Positions 1 through 5,096 are shown, counted from the stretch's first letter. The stretch: 5,691 nucleotides of DNA from Candidatus Aenigmatarchaeota archaeon (GCA_017608545.1 JAFCFQ010000024.1:1-5691), one strand, 5' to 3'. The notes: generated by a model not told the origin, from the sequence alone. A program made the numbers and translations.

Positions 1-2
1 TT

Positions 3-1217
3 CTTGAAGGCAAGAAAAATGTTTGTGTTGGATACGATACAAGGAGGTCTTCTAAAAAATTATTTGAAGCCTTTTCTTTGGGTTTAATCTCCACGGGTTG
101 TAATGTTGTTTCTTTAGGTTTAATAGCTAATCCTATGCTTTACTTTTATTCATGGAAAAACAAAATGTATGGAGCTCTGATTACAGCATCGCATAACCCA
201 AAGAATTGGAATGGTTTAAAACTAGTAAGACCAAATGGAGTTAGTTTCATAAATGAGTTAAAAAAAATAGAAGAAATATACAATTCTAAAAAATTTATAA
301 AAGGTAAAGGAAAAATAACAAAAGCAGATGCAATTAAGAGTTATAAAAAATTTTTAGAAAGTAAATTTAGAATCATTAGAAAAAAAGTTGTTGTTGAGTG
401 TTTTGGAGCAGCAGGAGTTACTGCTTTACCAATTTTAAGAAGTTTGGGACTTAATATAATAAGCCTTCATGATAAACCTAATGGAAACTTCTTTGGATTT
501 GAAAGACCTGAGCCAAAAGGAGAAAATTTAAACATGCTTAAAAAAGCTGTTAAAAGAGAAAAAGCTGATTTTGGAGTTGCATTTGATGGAGATGCTGATA
601 GATCTGTTTTTGTTGATAATAAAAGCAGAGAACCTAACGTAAGTTCAATAATAGCGATTTTTATTGAAAGTATTTTAAAGAAAAAGAAAGGCTCTATCCT
701 TTTGACAGCAGATTGTGCAAGTGAAATTGAAGATATTATTAAAAAACTAAGAGGTAAAACTATTTGGTGGAGAGTTGGACATGGATTCATAGAGAAAAAA
801 TCTCTTAAAGAAAAAGTTTTATTTGCAGGAGAACAAAGCTCTCATTTTTATTTTAATGAGTTTTACCCATTTTCTGATGGAATACTTGCAACTATTTATT
901 TAGCTGAAATCCTTTCAGAAACTAAAAAAACACTATCAGAATTAGTTGATAAAATAAAAATACACCCGTTGGAAAAAATATACATCAATGTTGGAAACGA
1001 TGAAAACAAAATTAGAATCATAAAAAATTTAAAGAAAAGGTATCCTAATGCTCTAAATGTAATGGATGGAATTAAAATAAAATTAAATGATGTAGAATGG
1101 GTTCTTATAAGAGCAAGTCAAACAAACCCAGAAATAAATTTATGTATAGAAGCAAGAGATGAAAATAGAATGAAAGATCTTATTAAAGAATACACGAAAT
1201 TAATTAAAAATGTTTAA
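3..1217 (+). CDS. Phosphomannomutase/phosphoglucomutase, 5'-truncated by window edge
   Basis: Cytosolic alpha-D-phosphohexomutase that interconverts hexose 6-phosphate and hexose 1-phosphate through a phosphoserine enzyme, feeding nucleotide-sugar and glycan synthesis. The frame is open from base 3 and already reads VCVGYDTRRSS, the usual N-terminal VVGRDTRPSS region. The TTG at 78 is therefore not the start, and about 30 residues are probably missing upstream; 404 residues are present against about 450 in archaeal relatives. Visible landmarks are the phosphoserine loop TASHNP (Ser codon 189-191), the metal loop DGDADR (585-602), the sugar-binding loop GEQSSH (828-845, usually GExSGH) and the C-terminal phosphate loop RASQTNP (1110-1130, usually RPSxTEP). 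All four domains are represented in order. Its stop codon overlaps that of the convergent GalT-like gene by 4 bases. Whether mannose, glucose or glucosamine phosphate is preferred cannot be told from sequence. The family is confident. Confidence 0.93.
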   Translation, partial: LEGKKNVCVGYDTRRSSKKLFEAFSLGLISTGCNVVSLGLIANPMLYFYSWKNKMYGALITASHNPKNWNGLKLVRPNGVSFINELKKIEEIYNSKKFIKGKGKITKADAIKSYKKFLESKFRIIRKKVVVECFGAAGVTALPILRSLGLNIISLHDKPNGNFFGFERPEPKGENLNMLKKAVKREKADFGVAFDGDADRSVFVDNKSREPNVSSIIAIFIESILKKKKGSILLTADCASEIEDIIKKLRGKTIWWRVGHGFIEKKSLKEKVLFAGEQSSHFYFNEFYPFSDGILATIYLAEILSETKKTLSELVDKIKIHPLEKIYINVGNDENKIRIIKNLKKRYPNALNVMDGIKIKLNDVEWVLIRASQTNPEINLCIEARDENRMKDLIKEYTKLIKNV

Positions 1218-2221
1218 TATTCTTTTGCAATTTCAGCGAGTCTTTTTGGAATTATATGTGGTACAGTTTCTCCTGAAAACTCTAAGTAACCTTCCCAAGA
1301 TTTAATCCCATGACTTAATGGAGCTCTCGAGAATATTCTAAATTGATTACAAAAATCATCTCTTGGAGCTGCACTAAGATTTACAATATTAAATTGGTCG
1401 GAAACTCTATCAATTGTAATTCTTATTGCCTTATCTATAAATCTTGCAACAGCATTTATTTCTTTATCATTCATTTTTTGGAAACTAGAATTTTCTAATG
1501 TCATTACAACGAATTCTGTTTTTCCAAAAACAGGTGACCACTCAACAAAAAATACAACTTTACTTTCTTTATCAAAATCTATAACCAAATCTTCTTCAAG
1601 CAAAGCTTTAACCCAAGATTTCCAATATTTTTTATTTCCTAATTTCATGGCTAAAGCAGTTTTAGCTAAAGGTTCATCTTCACAATGAAATTGGGCATGA
1701 AAATGCTCTAAAGAAGATGCTGCTTTAGAACCACAATTAACATGCATGGAAACATACTTTTTCTTTGAAATCACTCCTATTTTTTTGACAAGCTTAATAC
1801 TGTCTATCCAATTATTCAATATTAAACCTCTAGGATCTACTATGTGTTGCTTGTAATTATGGACAACCACACCATGTATTTTTCCAAAAGGAAATAAATT
1901 TGAAAAAGCGAAAGAATCATTCAGAAAATATTGTTTTTTTAATCCTGTTTCTTTTGAAAATTTAGCACATTCTTCAGGATTGCAAAAAAAGCATTCCAAC
2001 GAAGGTGTTTTAAAACCTAAAGAAGTTGTTTCTATTTTCCTAGCTTCTCTTTCAGGAGCTATTCTGGCTTTAGAGAAAAAAGCAGGATTGCTCCTTATTT
2101 TAATTTCAGATGCTTTTGAATGACCAAAAGGCTCTATAACAAAAACTCTAATATTTCTTTCTAATTTTTTTAAGTTTACTTTTCTAACTCCTTTTAGATA
2201 CTTCTTCAAGTCTTCTAACAT
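1214..2221 (-). CDS. GalT-like hexose-1-phosphate nucleotidyltransferase (HIT superfamily)
   Basis: Protein of 335 residues resembling galactose-1-phosphate uridylyltransferase, which moves a nucleotide monophosphate between a sugar nucleotide and a hexose 1-phosphate via a covalent His intermediate. The key match is H173-F-H175-A-Q177, equivalent to the GalT HPHGQ motif, with H175 as the likely nucleophile. C77-F-F-C80, H126 and H173 reproduce the Cys-x2-Cys/His/His metal site seen in GalT. Residues 43-62 (SNPAFFSKARIAPEREARK) correspond to the family's early DPxTxxWVIIAPERAxRP segment. That segment normally lies near the N-terminus, so this protein has a basic extension of roughly 35-40 residues. 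The C-terminal half keeps the late PKRLAEI-type helix but shows FRIFSR where GalT has a second HxH. ATG at 2221 is the start; the next in-frame Met is residue 159. It converges on the mutase gene, whose hexose 1-phosphate product is a plausible substrate. Nucleotide and sugar specificity are unknown; an ADP/UDP-sugar phosphorylase is an alternative. Confidence 0.85.
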   Translation of the reverse strand: MLEDLKKYLKGVRKVNLKKLERNIRVFVIEPFGHSKASEIKIRSNPAFFSKARIAPEREARKIETTSLGFKTPSLECFFCNPEECAKFSKETGLKKQYFLNDSFAFSNLFPFGKIHGVVVHNYKQHIVDPRGLILNNWIDSIKLVKKIGVISKKKYVSMHVNCGSKAASSLEHFHAQFHCEDEPLAKTALAMKLGNKKYWKSWVKALLEEDLVIDFDKESKVVFFVEWSPVFGKTEFVVMTLENSSFQKMNDKEINAVARFIDKAIRITIDRVSDQFNIVNLSAAPRDDFCNQFRIFSRAPLSHGIKSWEGYLEFSGETVPHIIPKRLAEIAKEY

Positions 2222-2251
2222 AAAAATATTTTATATAACTTTTATTAATAG

Positions 2252-2260
2252 TTTTAAATT
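2252..2260 (+). promoter_or_regulatory. TATA-box candidate for tRNA-Arg
   Basis: TTTTAAATT is centred about 25 bases before the first tRNA base (2281), the standard archaeal TATA-to-start distance. Read on the other strand it lies about 35 bases before the GalT-like ATG, so it could also serve that gene with a leader of roughly 9 bases. The background is very AT-rich, so the match is only suggestive. A second candidate for the minus-strand gene is the palindromic TTATATAA at 2231-2238, which is closer to that ATG than usual. Confidence 0.4.
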
Positions 2261-2280
2261 TTAACTATTATTGCTAACAA

Positions 2281-2367
2281 GGGCGCGTAGTATAATTTGG
2301 ATAGTACACAGCCCTGCGGTTTTTTAGAAGAAAGGCTGGAATTGGGGTTCAAATCCCCACGTGCCCA
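2281..2367 (+). tRNA. tRNA-Arg (anticodon GCG) with 13-nt intron
   Basis: A complete cloverleaf folds. The acceptor is GGCGCG-type: GGGCGCG 2281-2287 pairs with CGTGCCC 2360-2366 (one G-U) and the discriminator is A2367. The D-stem GTAT pairs with GTAC's complement strand 2304-2307 (last pair U-G), with G18G19 at 2299-2300. The anticodon stem is CAGCC 2309-2313 with GGCTG 2334-2338. The variable loop has 4 bases. The T-stem is TGGGG 2343-2347 with CCCCA 2355-2359 around loop TTCAAAT. The anticodon loop is 20 bases instead of 7. Removing 13 bases at the canonical 37/38 site leaves CTGCGGA, anticodon GCG at 2316-2318, and a 74-nt mature tRNA. A20, C35, G36 and A73 agree with arginine identity, and G37 suits a CGN-reading tRNA. 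CCA is not encoded, so CCA-adding enzyme would be required. Confidence 0.92.
2320..2332 (+). other. tRNA-Arg intron (13 nt, position 37/38)
   Basis: The intron is TTTTTTAGAAGAA. A relaxed bulge-helix-bulge can be drawn around it. Beyond the last anticodon-stem pair (C2313-G2334) lies a 3-base bulge A2331-A2333, then a four-position helix C2314-G2330, U2315-A2329, G2316 x A2328 (mismatch) and C2317-G2327, then a 3-base bulge G2318-U2320 closing on a small U-rich loop. Cutting after the second base of each bulge gives exactly the 37/38 junction. The inner intron helix is essentially absent and one central pair is a G-A mismatch. Archaeal splicing endonuclease with broad specificity would be needed. 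Boundaries are inferred from geometry. Confidence 0.75.
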
Positions 2368-2390
2368 CTTTTAATTGGTTTTATTATTTT
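2368..2390 (+). terminator. T-rich terminator after tRNA-Arg
   Basis: Three T-runs (TTTT, TTTT and TTTT at 2369-2372, 2379-2382 and 2387-2390) follow the tRNA end directly with no hairpin. This fits the oligo-T termination used by archaeal RNA polymerase. AT-richness of the genome makes this moderate evidence only. Confidence 0.4.
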
Positions 2391-2440
2391 ACAGAACTTT
2401 GTAACATTACCATCAACCAAATGTACTTTTTAAGCTTGGT

Positions 2441-2465
2441 CCACATTCGAATCGCGGTAGGGGCA
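2441..2465 (+). pseudogene. tRNA 3'-part-like fragment (T-arm plus acceptor strand)
   Basis: The stretch reads as a T-arm and 3' acceptor strand: CCACA, loop TTCGAAT, CGCGG, then TAGGGGC and a discriminator-like A, followed at once by a T-run (2466-2474) as after real tRNA genes. The invariant T54, T55, C56, G57, A58 and C61 are all present. The T-stem has only 3 of 5 pairs; both mismatches are A-C and each would be repaired by changing A back to G (CCGCG). No matching GCCCCTA 5' acceptor strand or D-arm lies within the 110 bases upstream. It could be a decayed tRNA, the trace of an element that integrated in a tRNA gene, the 3' half of a split tRNA, or chance. The sequence differs from the neighbouring tRNA-Arg, so it is not a copy of it. 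Confidence 0.4.
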
Positions 2466-2484
2466 TTTATTTTTATAAAAAATA
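2466..2484 (+). promoter_or_regulatory. TATA-like region before small membrane protein gene
   Basis: TTTATTTT is centred about 25 bases before the ATG at 2495, and TTATAAAAAATA (2473-2484) ends exactly 10 bases before it. The same 12-mer stands at the same distance before carS. If either is the TATA box, transcription would begin at or next to the start codon, giving a leaderless mRNA. No Shine-Dalgarno sequence is visible. Confidence 0.35.
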
Positions 2485-2494
2485 GAATATTTTT

Positions 2495-2797
2495 ATGGTA
2501 GAATCTCCAATCATCATTTTAATTGAACTGCTACAAGAATTAATTAAAAACTTTATTGGAACTTTTCAAATAATTTATGTAAAACTAACAGAACTTTTCA
2601 TTTCTTTATCAATCATATCTGGTTTAAGTCCCATAGGTTTTGTTGTTGCTGTAATTTTTGGTTCTTTAGTTCTGTTTTTTATTTTAAAATTTATTTTTGG
2701 CTCATCAAAAACTTTAATGATAATATACTTTTTTTATCTTATACTCATGGTAATGGTTTCACTAACTTTATTAGCAAGACCACCAACACCTGCTTAG
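2495..2797 (+). CDS. Small hypothetical membrane protein (100 aa)
   Basis: I do not recognise this protein. It is 100 residues, very hydrophobic, with two clear membrane segments at about residues 46-68 (rich in Phe, Val, Ile, with GFVVAVIFG) and 74-93. The first 45 residues are a less regular hydrophobic stretch (several ILIELLQEL-like turns) that may form an amphipathic helix or a further membrane-associated helix. A short basic loop (FIFGSSKT) joins the two segments and the tail is ARPPTPA. The only plausible start is ATG at 2495, about 30 bases after a tRNA-like fragment. It ends 2 bases before the stop of the opposing 232-residue membrane protein gene. No catalytic motif is seen, so no function is proposed. 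It is probably real: the frame fills the available space, has no competing overlap and shows coherent membrane character. Confidence 0.7.
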   Translation: MVESPIIILIELLQELIKNFIGTFQIIYVKLTELFISLSIISGLSPIGFVVAVIFGSLVLFFILKFIFGSSKTLMIIYFFYLILMVMVSLTLLARPPTPA

Positions 2798-2799
2798 AA

Positions 2800-3498
2800 T
2801 TACAATTTTTGAATTAATCTTGCTGCATCAATTAATATTTTTTCTAATCTTTTAATTTCGAACTTTTCAATTAATATGAATTCAATAGAGGTCACAAAAC
2901 CTTCTTTAATTAGAAAATTAGGAGTAACATGAACGTAAATCATACCTTTTTTTATCGAATTAATCAAAAATTTATTTTTATTCAAGAATTTGCAAATCTT
3001 TTCTGCTTTTTCATTTTTTAAAGAAAACAATCTGTATAATCCTACACATAAACTGTAAAGACCTATAATCAAAAACAAAAACAGAACAACTGCTCTAAAT
3101 AGTATTAATTTAAAATCCTGAAATAAAGTAAACCAAATTAAATATGAAGTATATAATAAAAACATTCCAAATAAAGTTACTAAAATAACCCTTATAGGTA
3201 AATTTCTCCAATCGGCAGATCTAAATTTTTTTATTTTTTCATCGTAAACTATCCATAAATGTTTCGGTTTTGTATAAGCCCTTAAAACATAAGTAAAAGG
3301 ATATTGAATAGATTCAACTCTAATTTTTCCAATTCTTTTAATTTTACAACCTGAAAGAAACAAGTAAAGCCCCACTAAGATGATTAAAGCTTCAATTAAT
3401 AAAAGCATTGAAAAAGTTTGAGGGGATATTAAAGAAATTGGAAACGATAATATCAATAATACAAAGAACAAAACAGTCAAAAACTTTAATTTATTCAT
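2800..3498 (-). CDS. Hypothetical four-helix membrane protein (232 aa)
   Basis: Family not recognised. Four membrane segments are visible, in two pairs: about residues 7-25 and 30-49, then 103-126 and 131-157. Between the pairs lies a basic soluble stretch (residues 51-101) containing YPFTYVLRAYTKPKHLW and WRNLPIRV. A C-terminal soluble tail of about 70 residues (160-232) contains alternating Lys/Glu and hydrophobic residues and ends in a likely amphipathic helix (KRLEKILIDAARLIQKL). By the positive-inside rule the central and C-terminal soluble parts are probably both cytoplasmic. ATG at 3498 lies about 24 bases from the centre of the palindromic box TTTATAAA, suiting a leaderless transcript, and there is no Shine-Dalgarno site. 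The gene is divergent from the tRNA-binding protein gene and convergent with the 100-residue membrane protein gene. No enzymatic motif is seen. Confidence 0.78.
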   Translation of the reverse strand: MNKLKFLTVLFFVLLILSFPISLISPQTFSMLLLIEALIILVGLYLFLSGCKIKRIGKIRVESIQYPFTYVLRAYTKPKHLWIVYDEKIKKFRSADWRNLPIRVILVTLFGMFLLYTSYLIWFTLFQDFKLILFRAVVLFLFLIIGLYSLCVGLYRLFSLKNEKAEKICKFLNKNKFLINSIKKGMIYVHVTPNFLIKEGFVTSIEFILIEKFEIKRLEKILIDAARLIQKL

Positions 3499-3517
3499 AT
3501 ATATAGATAGATTTTTA

Positions 3518-3527
3518 TTTTATAAAT
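3518..3527. promoter_or_regulatory. Palindromic TATA box shared by divergent genes
   Basis: TTTATAAA (3519-3526) is its own reverse complement and lies in the 44-base gap between the divergent starts at 3498 (-) and 3543 (+). Its centre is about 24 bases from the minus-strand ATG and about 20 bases from the plus-strand ATG. A single box could thus direct transcription both ways, with little or no leader. No other TATA-like sequence in the gap fits both genes as well, though ATTTTTATT (3511-3519) is an alternative for the plus gene. Confidence 0.45.
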
Positions 3528-3542
3528 GTGATGTTTATTTTC

Positions 3543-3866
3543 ATGGCAACAATAGAAGATTTTCAAAAAATAGACATAAGAGTTGGTAAAATAATTGAAG
3601 TGAAAGATGCAGAAACGAGAAAACCAATGTATGTTCTTAAAGTTGATTTTGGCGATTTAGGAATCAAACAATCTATAGCAGGAATAAAACCTTATTATAA
3701 AAAAGAAGAACTCTTAAATAAAAAATTTGTTTTTGTGGTTAATCTAGAACCCAAGAAAATAGCAAATATTTTGTCAGAATGCATGATTTTAGCAGCGGTA
3801 AAAGATGATAAAGTAGTTGTTTTGAAACCTGAAAAAGATATAGAAATTGGTTCAAAAGTGACTTAA
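3543..3866 (+). CDS. Stand-alone tRNA-binding OB-fold protein (MetRS C-terminal domain/CsaA/Trbp111 family)
   Basis: A 107-residue protein consisting of one tRNA_bind OB-fold domain. This domain occurs at the C-terminus of many methionyl-tRNA synthetases, in the dimeric tRNA-binding protein Trbp111 and in CsaA. Landmarks are FQKIDIRVGKI at residues 7-17, PMYVLKVDFG at 28-37, IKQSIAGIKPYY at 41-52, VVNLEPKKIANILSECMILAA at 65-85 and the closing KPEKDIEIGSKV. In archaea such single-domain proteins are often called MetRS beta subunit; a role in binding structured tRNA, perhaps assisting MetRS, is likely but partner and substrate cannot be read here. I chose ATG 3543 over the in-frame GTG 3528 and ATG 3531 because the protein then begins MATIEDF as relatives do, and because those earlier codons practically touch the TATA box. 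The stop overlaps the convergent membrane gene stop by 4 bases. Confidence 0.9.
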   Translation: MATIEDFQKIDIRVGKIIEVKDAETRKPMYVLKVDFGDLGIKQSIAGIKPYYKKEELLNKKFVFVVNLEPKKIANILSECMILAAVKDDKVVVLKPEKDIEIGSKVT

Positions 3867-4447
3867 TATATTTTGAAAATATGAGCTAGAATTGTTACAA
3901 ATAAAGCGAAAACAAAAGCAACGCTAATATCTATCCAATGTGTTAAAACAATAGAAATACTCCAATTCCAGGGTGCTCTTCCCCACCACCATGCCAAATT
4001 ATCCAATGCAGCATAAAAAAGAAAGAGAGAAAACAATGTGAGAAACAAAAAAATTTTTCTTAATTTTGTTATAGAACCCATTAATCCTCCGACAGCCCCA
4101 AAAATAGAGCCTACTATAGATAAAGATGGTATCGAAAACCAAGAAATTGTAGATGAAAATATATTAATAATTGGAAGTAAAAAATTTGCTACTGATACTG
4201 ATAATGGTATTCCATAAATATCAGTAACATAGAGTGAAACTATACCTAACACCATACCTCCAAACAAACCTGCCAAAAATCCATTAATAATAGCTTCTTG
4301 TGATTTACTTTTATAACCCGCATAAATTCCTGCTACTATAGCAGATATTATTACTGCCCATGACATCAAGTACGAAATAAAGTAACCTATTAAAACTGAC
4401 CATATCATGTAAATTATTGAACCTGATATTATTTTCTTAAAATCCAT
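3863..4447 (-). CDS. Multi-pass membrane protein, paralog A (DUF5518-like)
   Basis: A 194-residue membrane protein with about six hydrophobic segments: roughly residues 6-28, 31-46, 54-74, 84-103, 108-127 and 131-149, plus a C-terminal one at about 172-191. Glycine-rich packing motifs recur (AGIYAG, GFLAGLFGG, GSIFGAVGGLMGS). The GFLAGLFGG region recalls the archaeal uncharacterised membrane family DUF5518, though I cannot confirm membership. A Trp-rich stretch DNLAWWWGRAPWNW (149-162) separates the last two segments. It is about 55% identical by hand alignment to the gene just upstream (4456-5070), and 8 bases separate them, so both are likely in one transcript. A GATGAT stretch shortly before the ATG is a weak candidate ribosome site. 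Its stop overlaps that of the tRNA-binding gene. Function unknown; no transport or catalytic signature is visible. Confidence 0.82.
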   Translation of the reverse strand: MDFKKIISGSIIYMIWSVLIGYFISYLMSWAVIISAIVAGIYAGYKSKSQEAIINGFLAGLFGGMVLGIVSLYVTDIYGIPLSVSVANFLLPIINIFSSTISWFSIPSLSIVGSIFGAVGGLMGSITKLRKIFLFLTLFSLFLFYAALDNLAWWWGRAPWNWSISIVLTHWIDISVAFVFALFVTILAHIFKIY

Positions 4448-4455
4448 TTAAATCA

Positions 4456-5070
4456 TCATTTGAATAAATTTAAAATGTAAGCTAAAATCGTTATAATAGC
4501 TGCAAATACAATAGCGACAAAAAGATCTATTTGATTTGTTAAAACATGTGAAAAGCTCATATTCCAAGTCCAGCCAGGTTTTCCCCAATTCCAAACCATG
4601 TTGTCTATTGCTCCATAAAAGATGAAAAGTAAAAACATTGTAGCAAATAAGAAAAAACCTCTCAATTTTTTAATCGAACCTATAAAACCTCCAAATGTAC
4701 CAAATATTAAACCTACTATAGATAAAGTTACTAGAGAAAACAAAGAAGTTGTTAATGATACAGAATTGATTACAGGAATTAAAAAACTGGCAACGGATAC
4801 GGAAAGAGGTATACCACCAATCGTAGGAATATAAGAAGAAATGATACCACCGAGGATACCACCAATTAATCCAGCAAAGAAACCATTAATTGTGCCTGAA
4901 TAAACTTTGCTTTTATGACTAGCGTAAATTCCAGCCCCTAAGGCTGCTAACATAGCTGCATATGGCGCTAACTCATTAACAAAATAACCAATTAAAAATG
5001 CCCAAAATATGTAAATTATAGCACCAACTATAATTCTAAAAAAGTTTATATTTTCTTCCATACATATCAT
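4456..5070 (-). CDS. Multi-pass membrane protein, paralog B (DUF5518-like)
   Basis: A 204-residue paralog of the following gene. Shared blocks include IYAS/GxKSK, INGFxAGLxGG, GIPLSVSVAxFLxPxIN, LSIVGxIFG, GSIxKLR, and FYxAxDNxxWxWGxxxWxW (152-169). Hydrophobic segments are at about residues 12-31, 37-52, 61-80, 86-104, 113-132, 137-156 and 180-201, with the same glycine-zipper character as its partner. It is the promoter-proximal gene of the pair. Two starts are possible: ATG 5070 and ATG 5061 (three codons later, giving MEENINFF, closer to the partner's MDFKKI). The TATA-like box centred near 5088 fits 5061 best by the canonical distance, but the spacing seen before neighbouring genes also allows 5070. 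A function is not evident; its shared Trp-rich motif suggests that the two proteins keep the same role or form a heteromer. Confidence 0.82.
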   Translation of the reverse strand: MICMEENINFFRIIVGAIIYIFWAFLIGYFVNELAPYAAMLAALGAGIYASHKSKVYSGTINGFFAGLIGGILGGIISSYIPTIGGIPLSVSVASFLIPVINSVSLTTSLFSLVTLSIVGLIFGTFGGFIGSIKKLRGFFLFATMFLLFIFYGAIDNMVWNWGKPGWTWNMSFSHVLTNQIDLFVAIVFAAIITILAYILNLFK

Positions 5071-5084
5071 TTAAAATTTAATTA

Positions 5085-5096
5085 TTATAAAAAATA
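5085..5096. promoter_or_regulatory. TATA-like box between paralog B and carS
   Basis: TTATAAAAAATA in the 36-base divergent gap. On the minus strand TTTTATAA is centred about 27 bases before ATG 5061 of paralog B. On the plus strand the 12-mer ends 10 bases before the carS ATG, as the identical 12-mer does before the gene at 2495. For carS, TTTAATTA (5077-5084), centred about 26 bases upstream, is an alternative. Either way transcripts in both directions would be leaderless or nearly so. Confidence 0.38.

Noticed and set aside
78..80. TTG as start of the mutase
   Set aside because: The frame remains open to the window edge and the upstream residues match the family N-terminal region, so the gene is cut by the window.
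467..790. 107-codon open frame on the minus strand
   Set aside because: Lies wholly inside the mutase gene, antisense to its catalytic metal loop; composition is that of a shadow frame with no family resemblance.
2368..2440. A complete second tRNA upstream of the 3'-half-like fragment
   Set aside because: AATTGG at 2373-2378 resembles a D-loop, but no D-stem, anticodon stem or acceptor strand complementary to TAGGGGC can be built.
2281..2465. Direct-repeat attachment sites formed by the tRNA-Arg end and the downstream fragment
   Set aside because: The two T-arm/acceptor sequences differ clearly, so the fragment is not a duplicated end of this tRNA.
3499..3512. ATATATAGATAGAT as a short tandem repeat
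   Set aside because: Too short and too AT-rich to distinguish from background.
3528..3533. GTG 3528 or ATG 3531 as start of the tRNA-binding protein
   Set aside because: Adds a non-homologous MMFIF peptide and would place the start codon directly against the TATA box; ATG 3543 fits relatives and promoter spacing better.
4622..4834. 70-codon open frame on the plus strand
   Set aside because: Antisense to paralog B, whose conserved blocks account for the sequence; no upstream signal.
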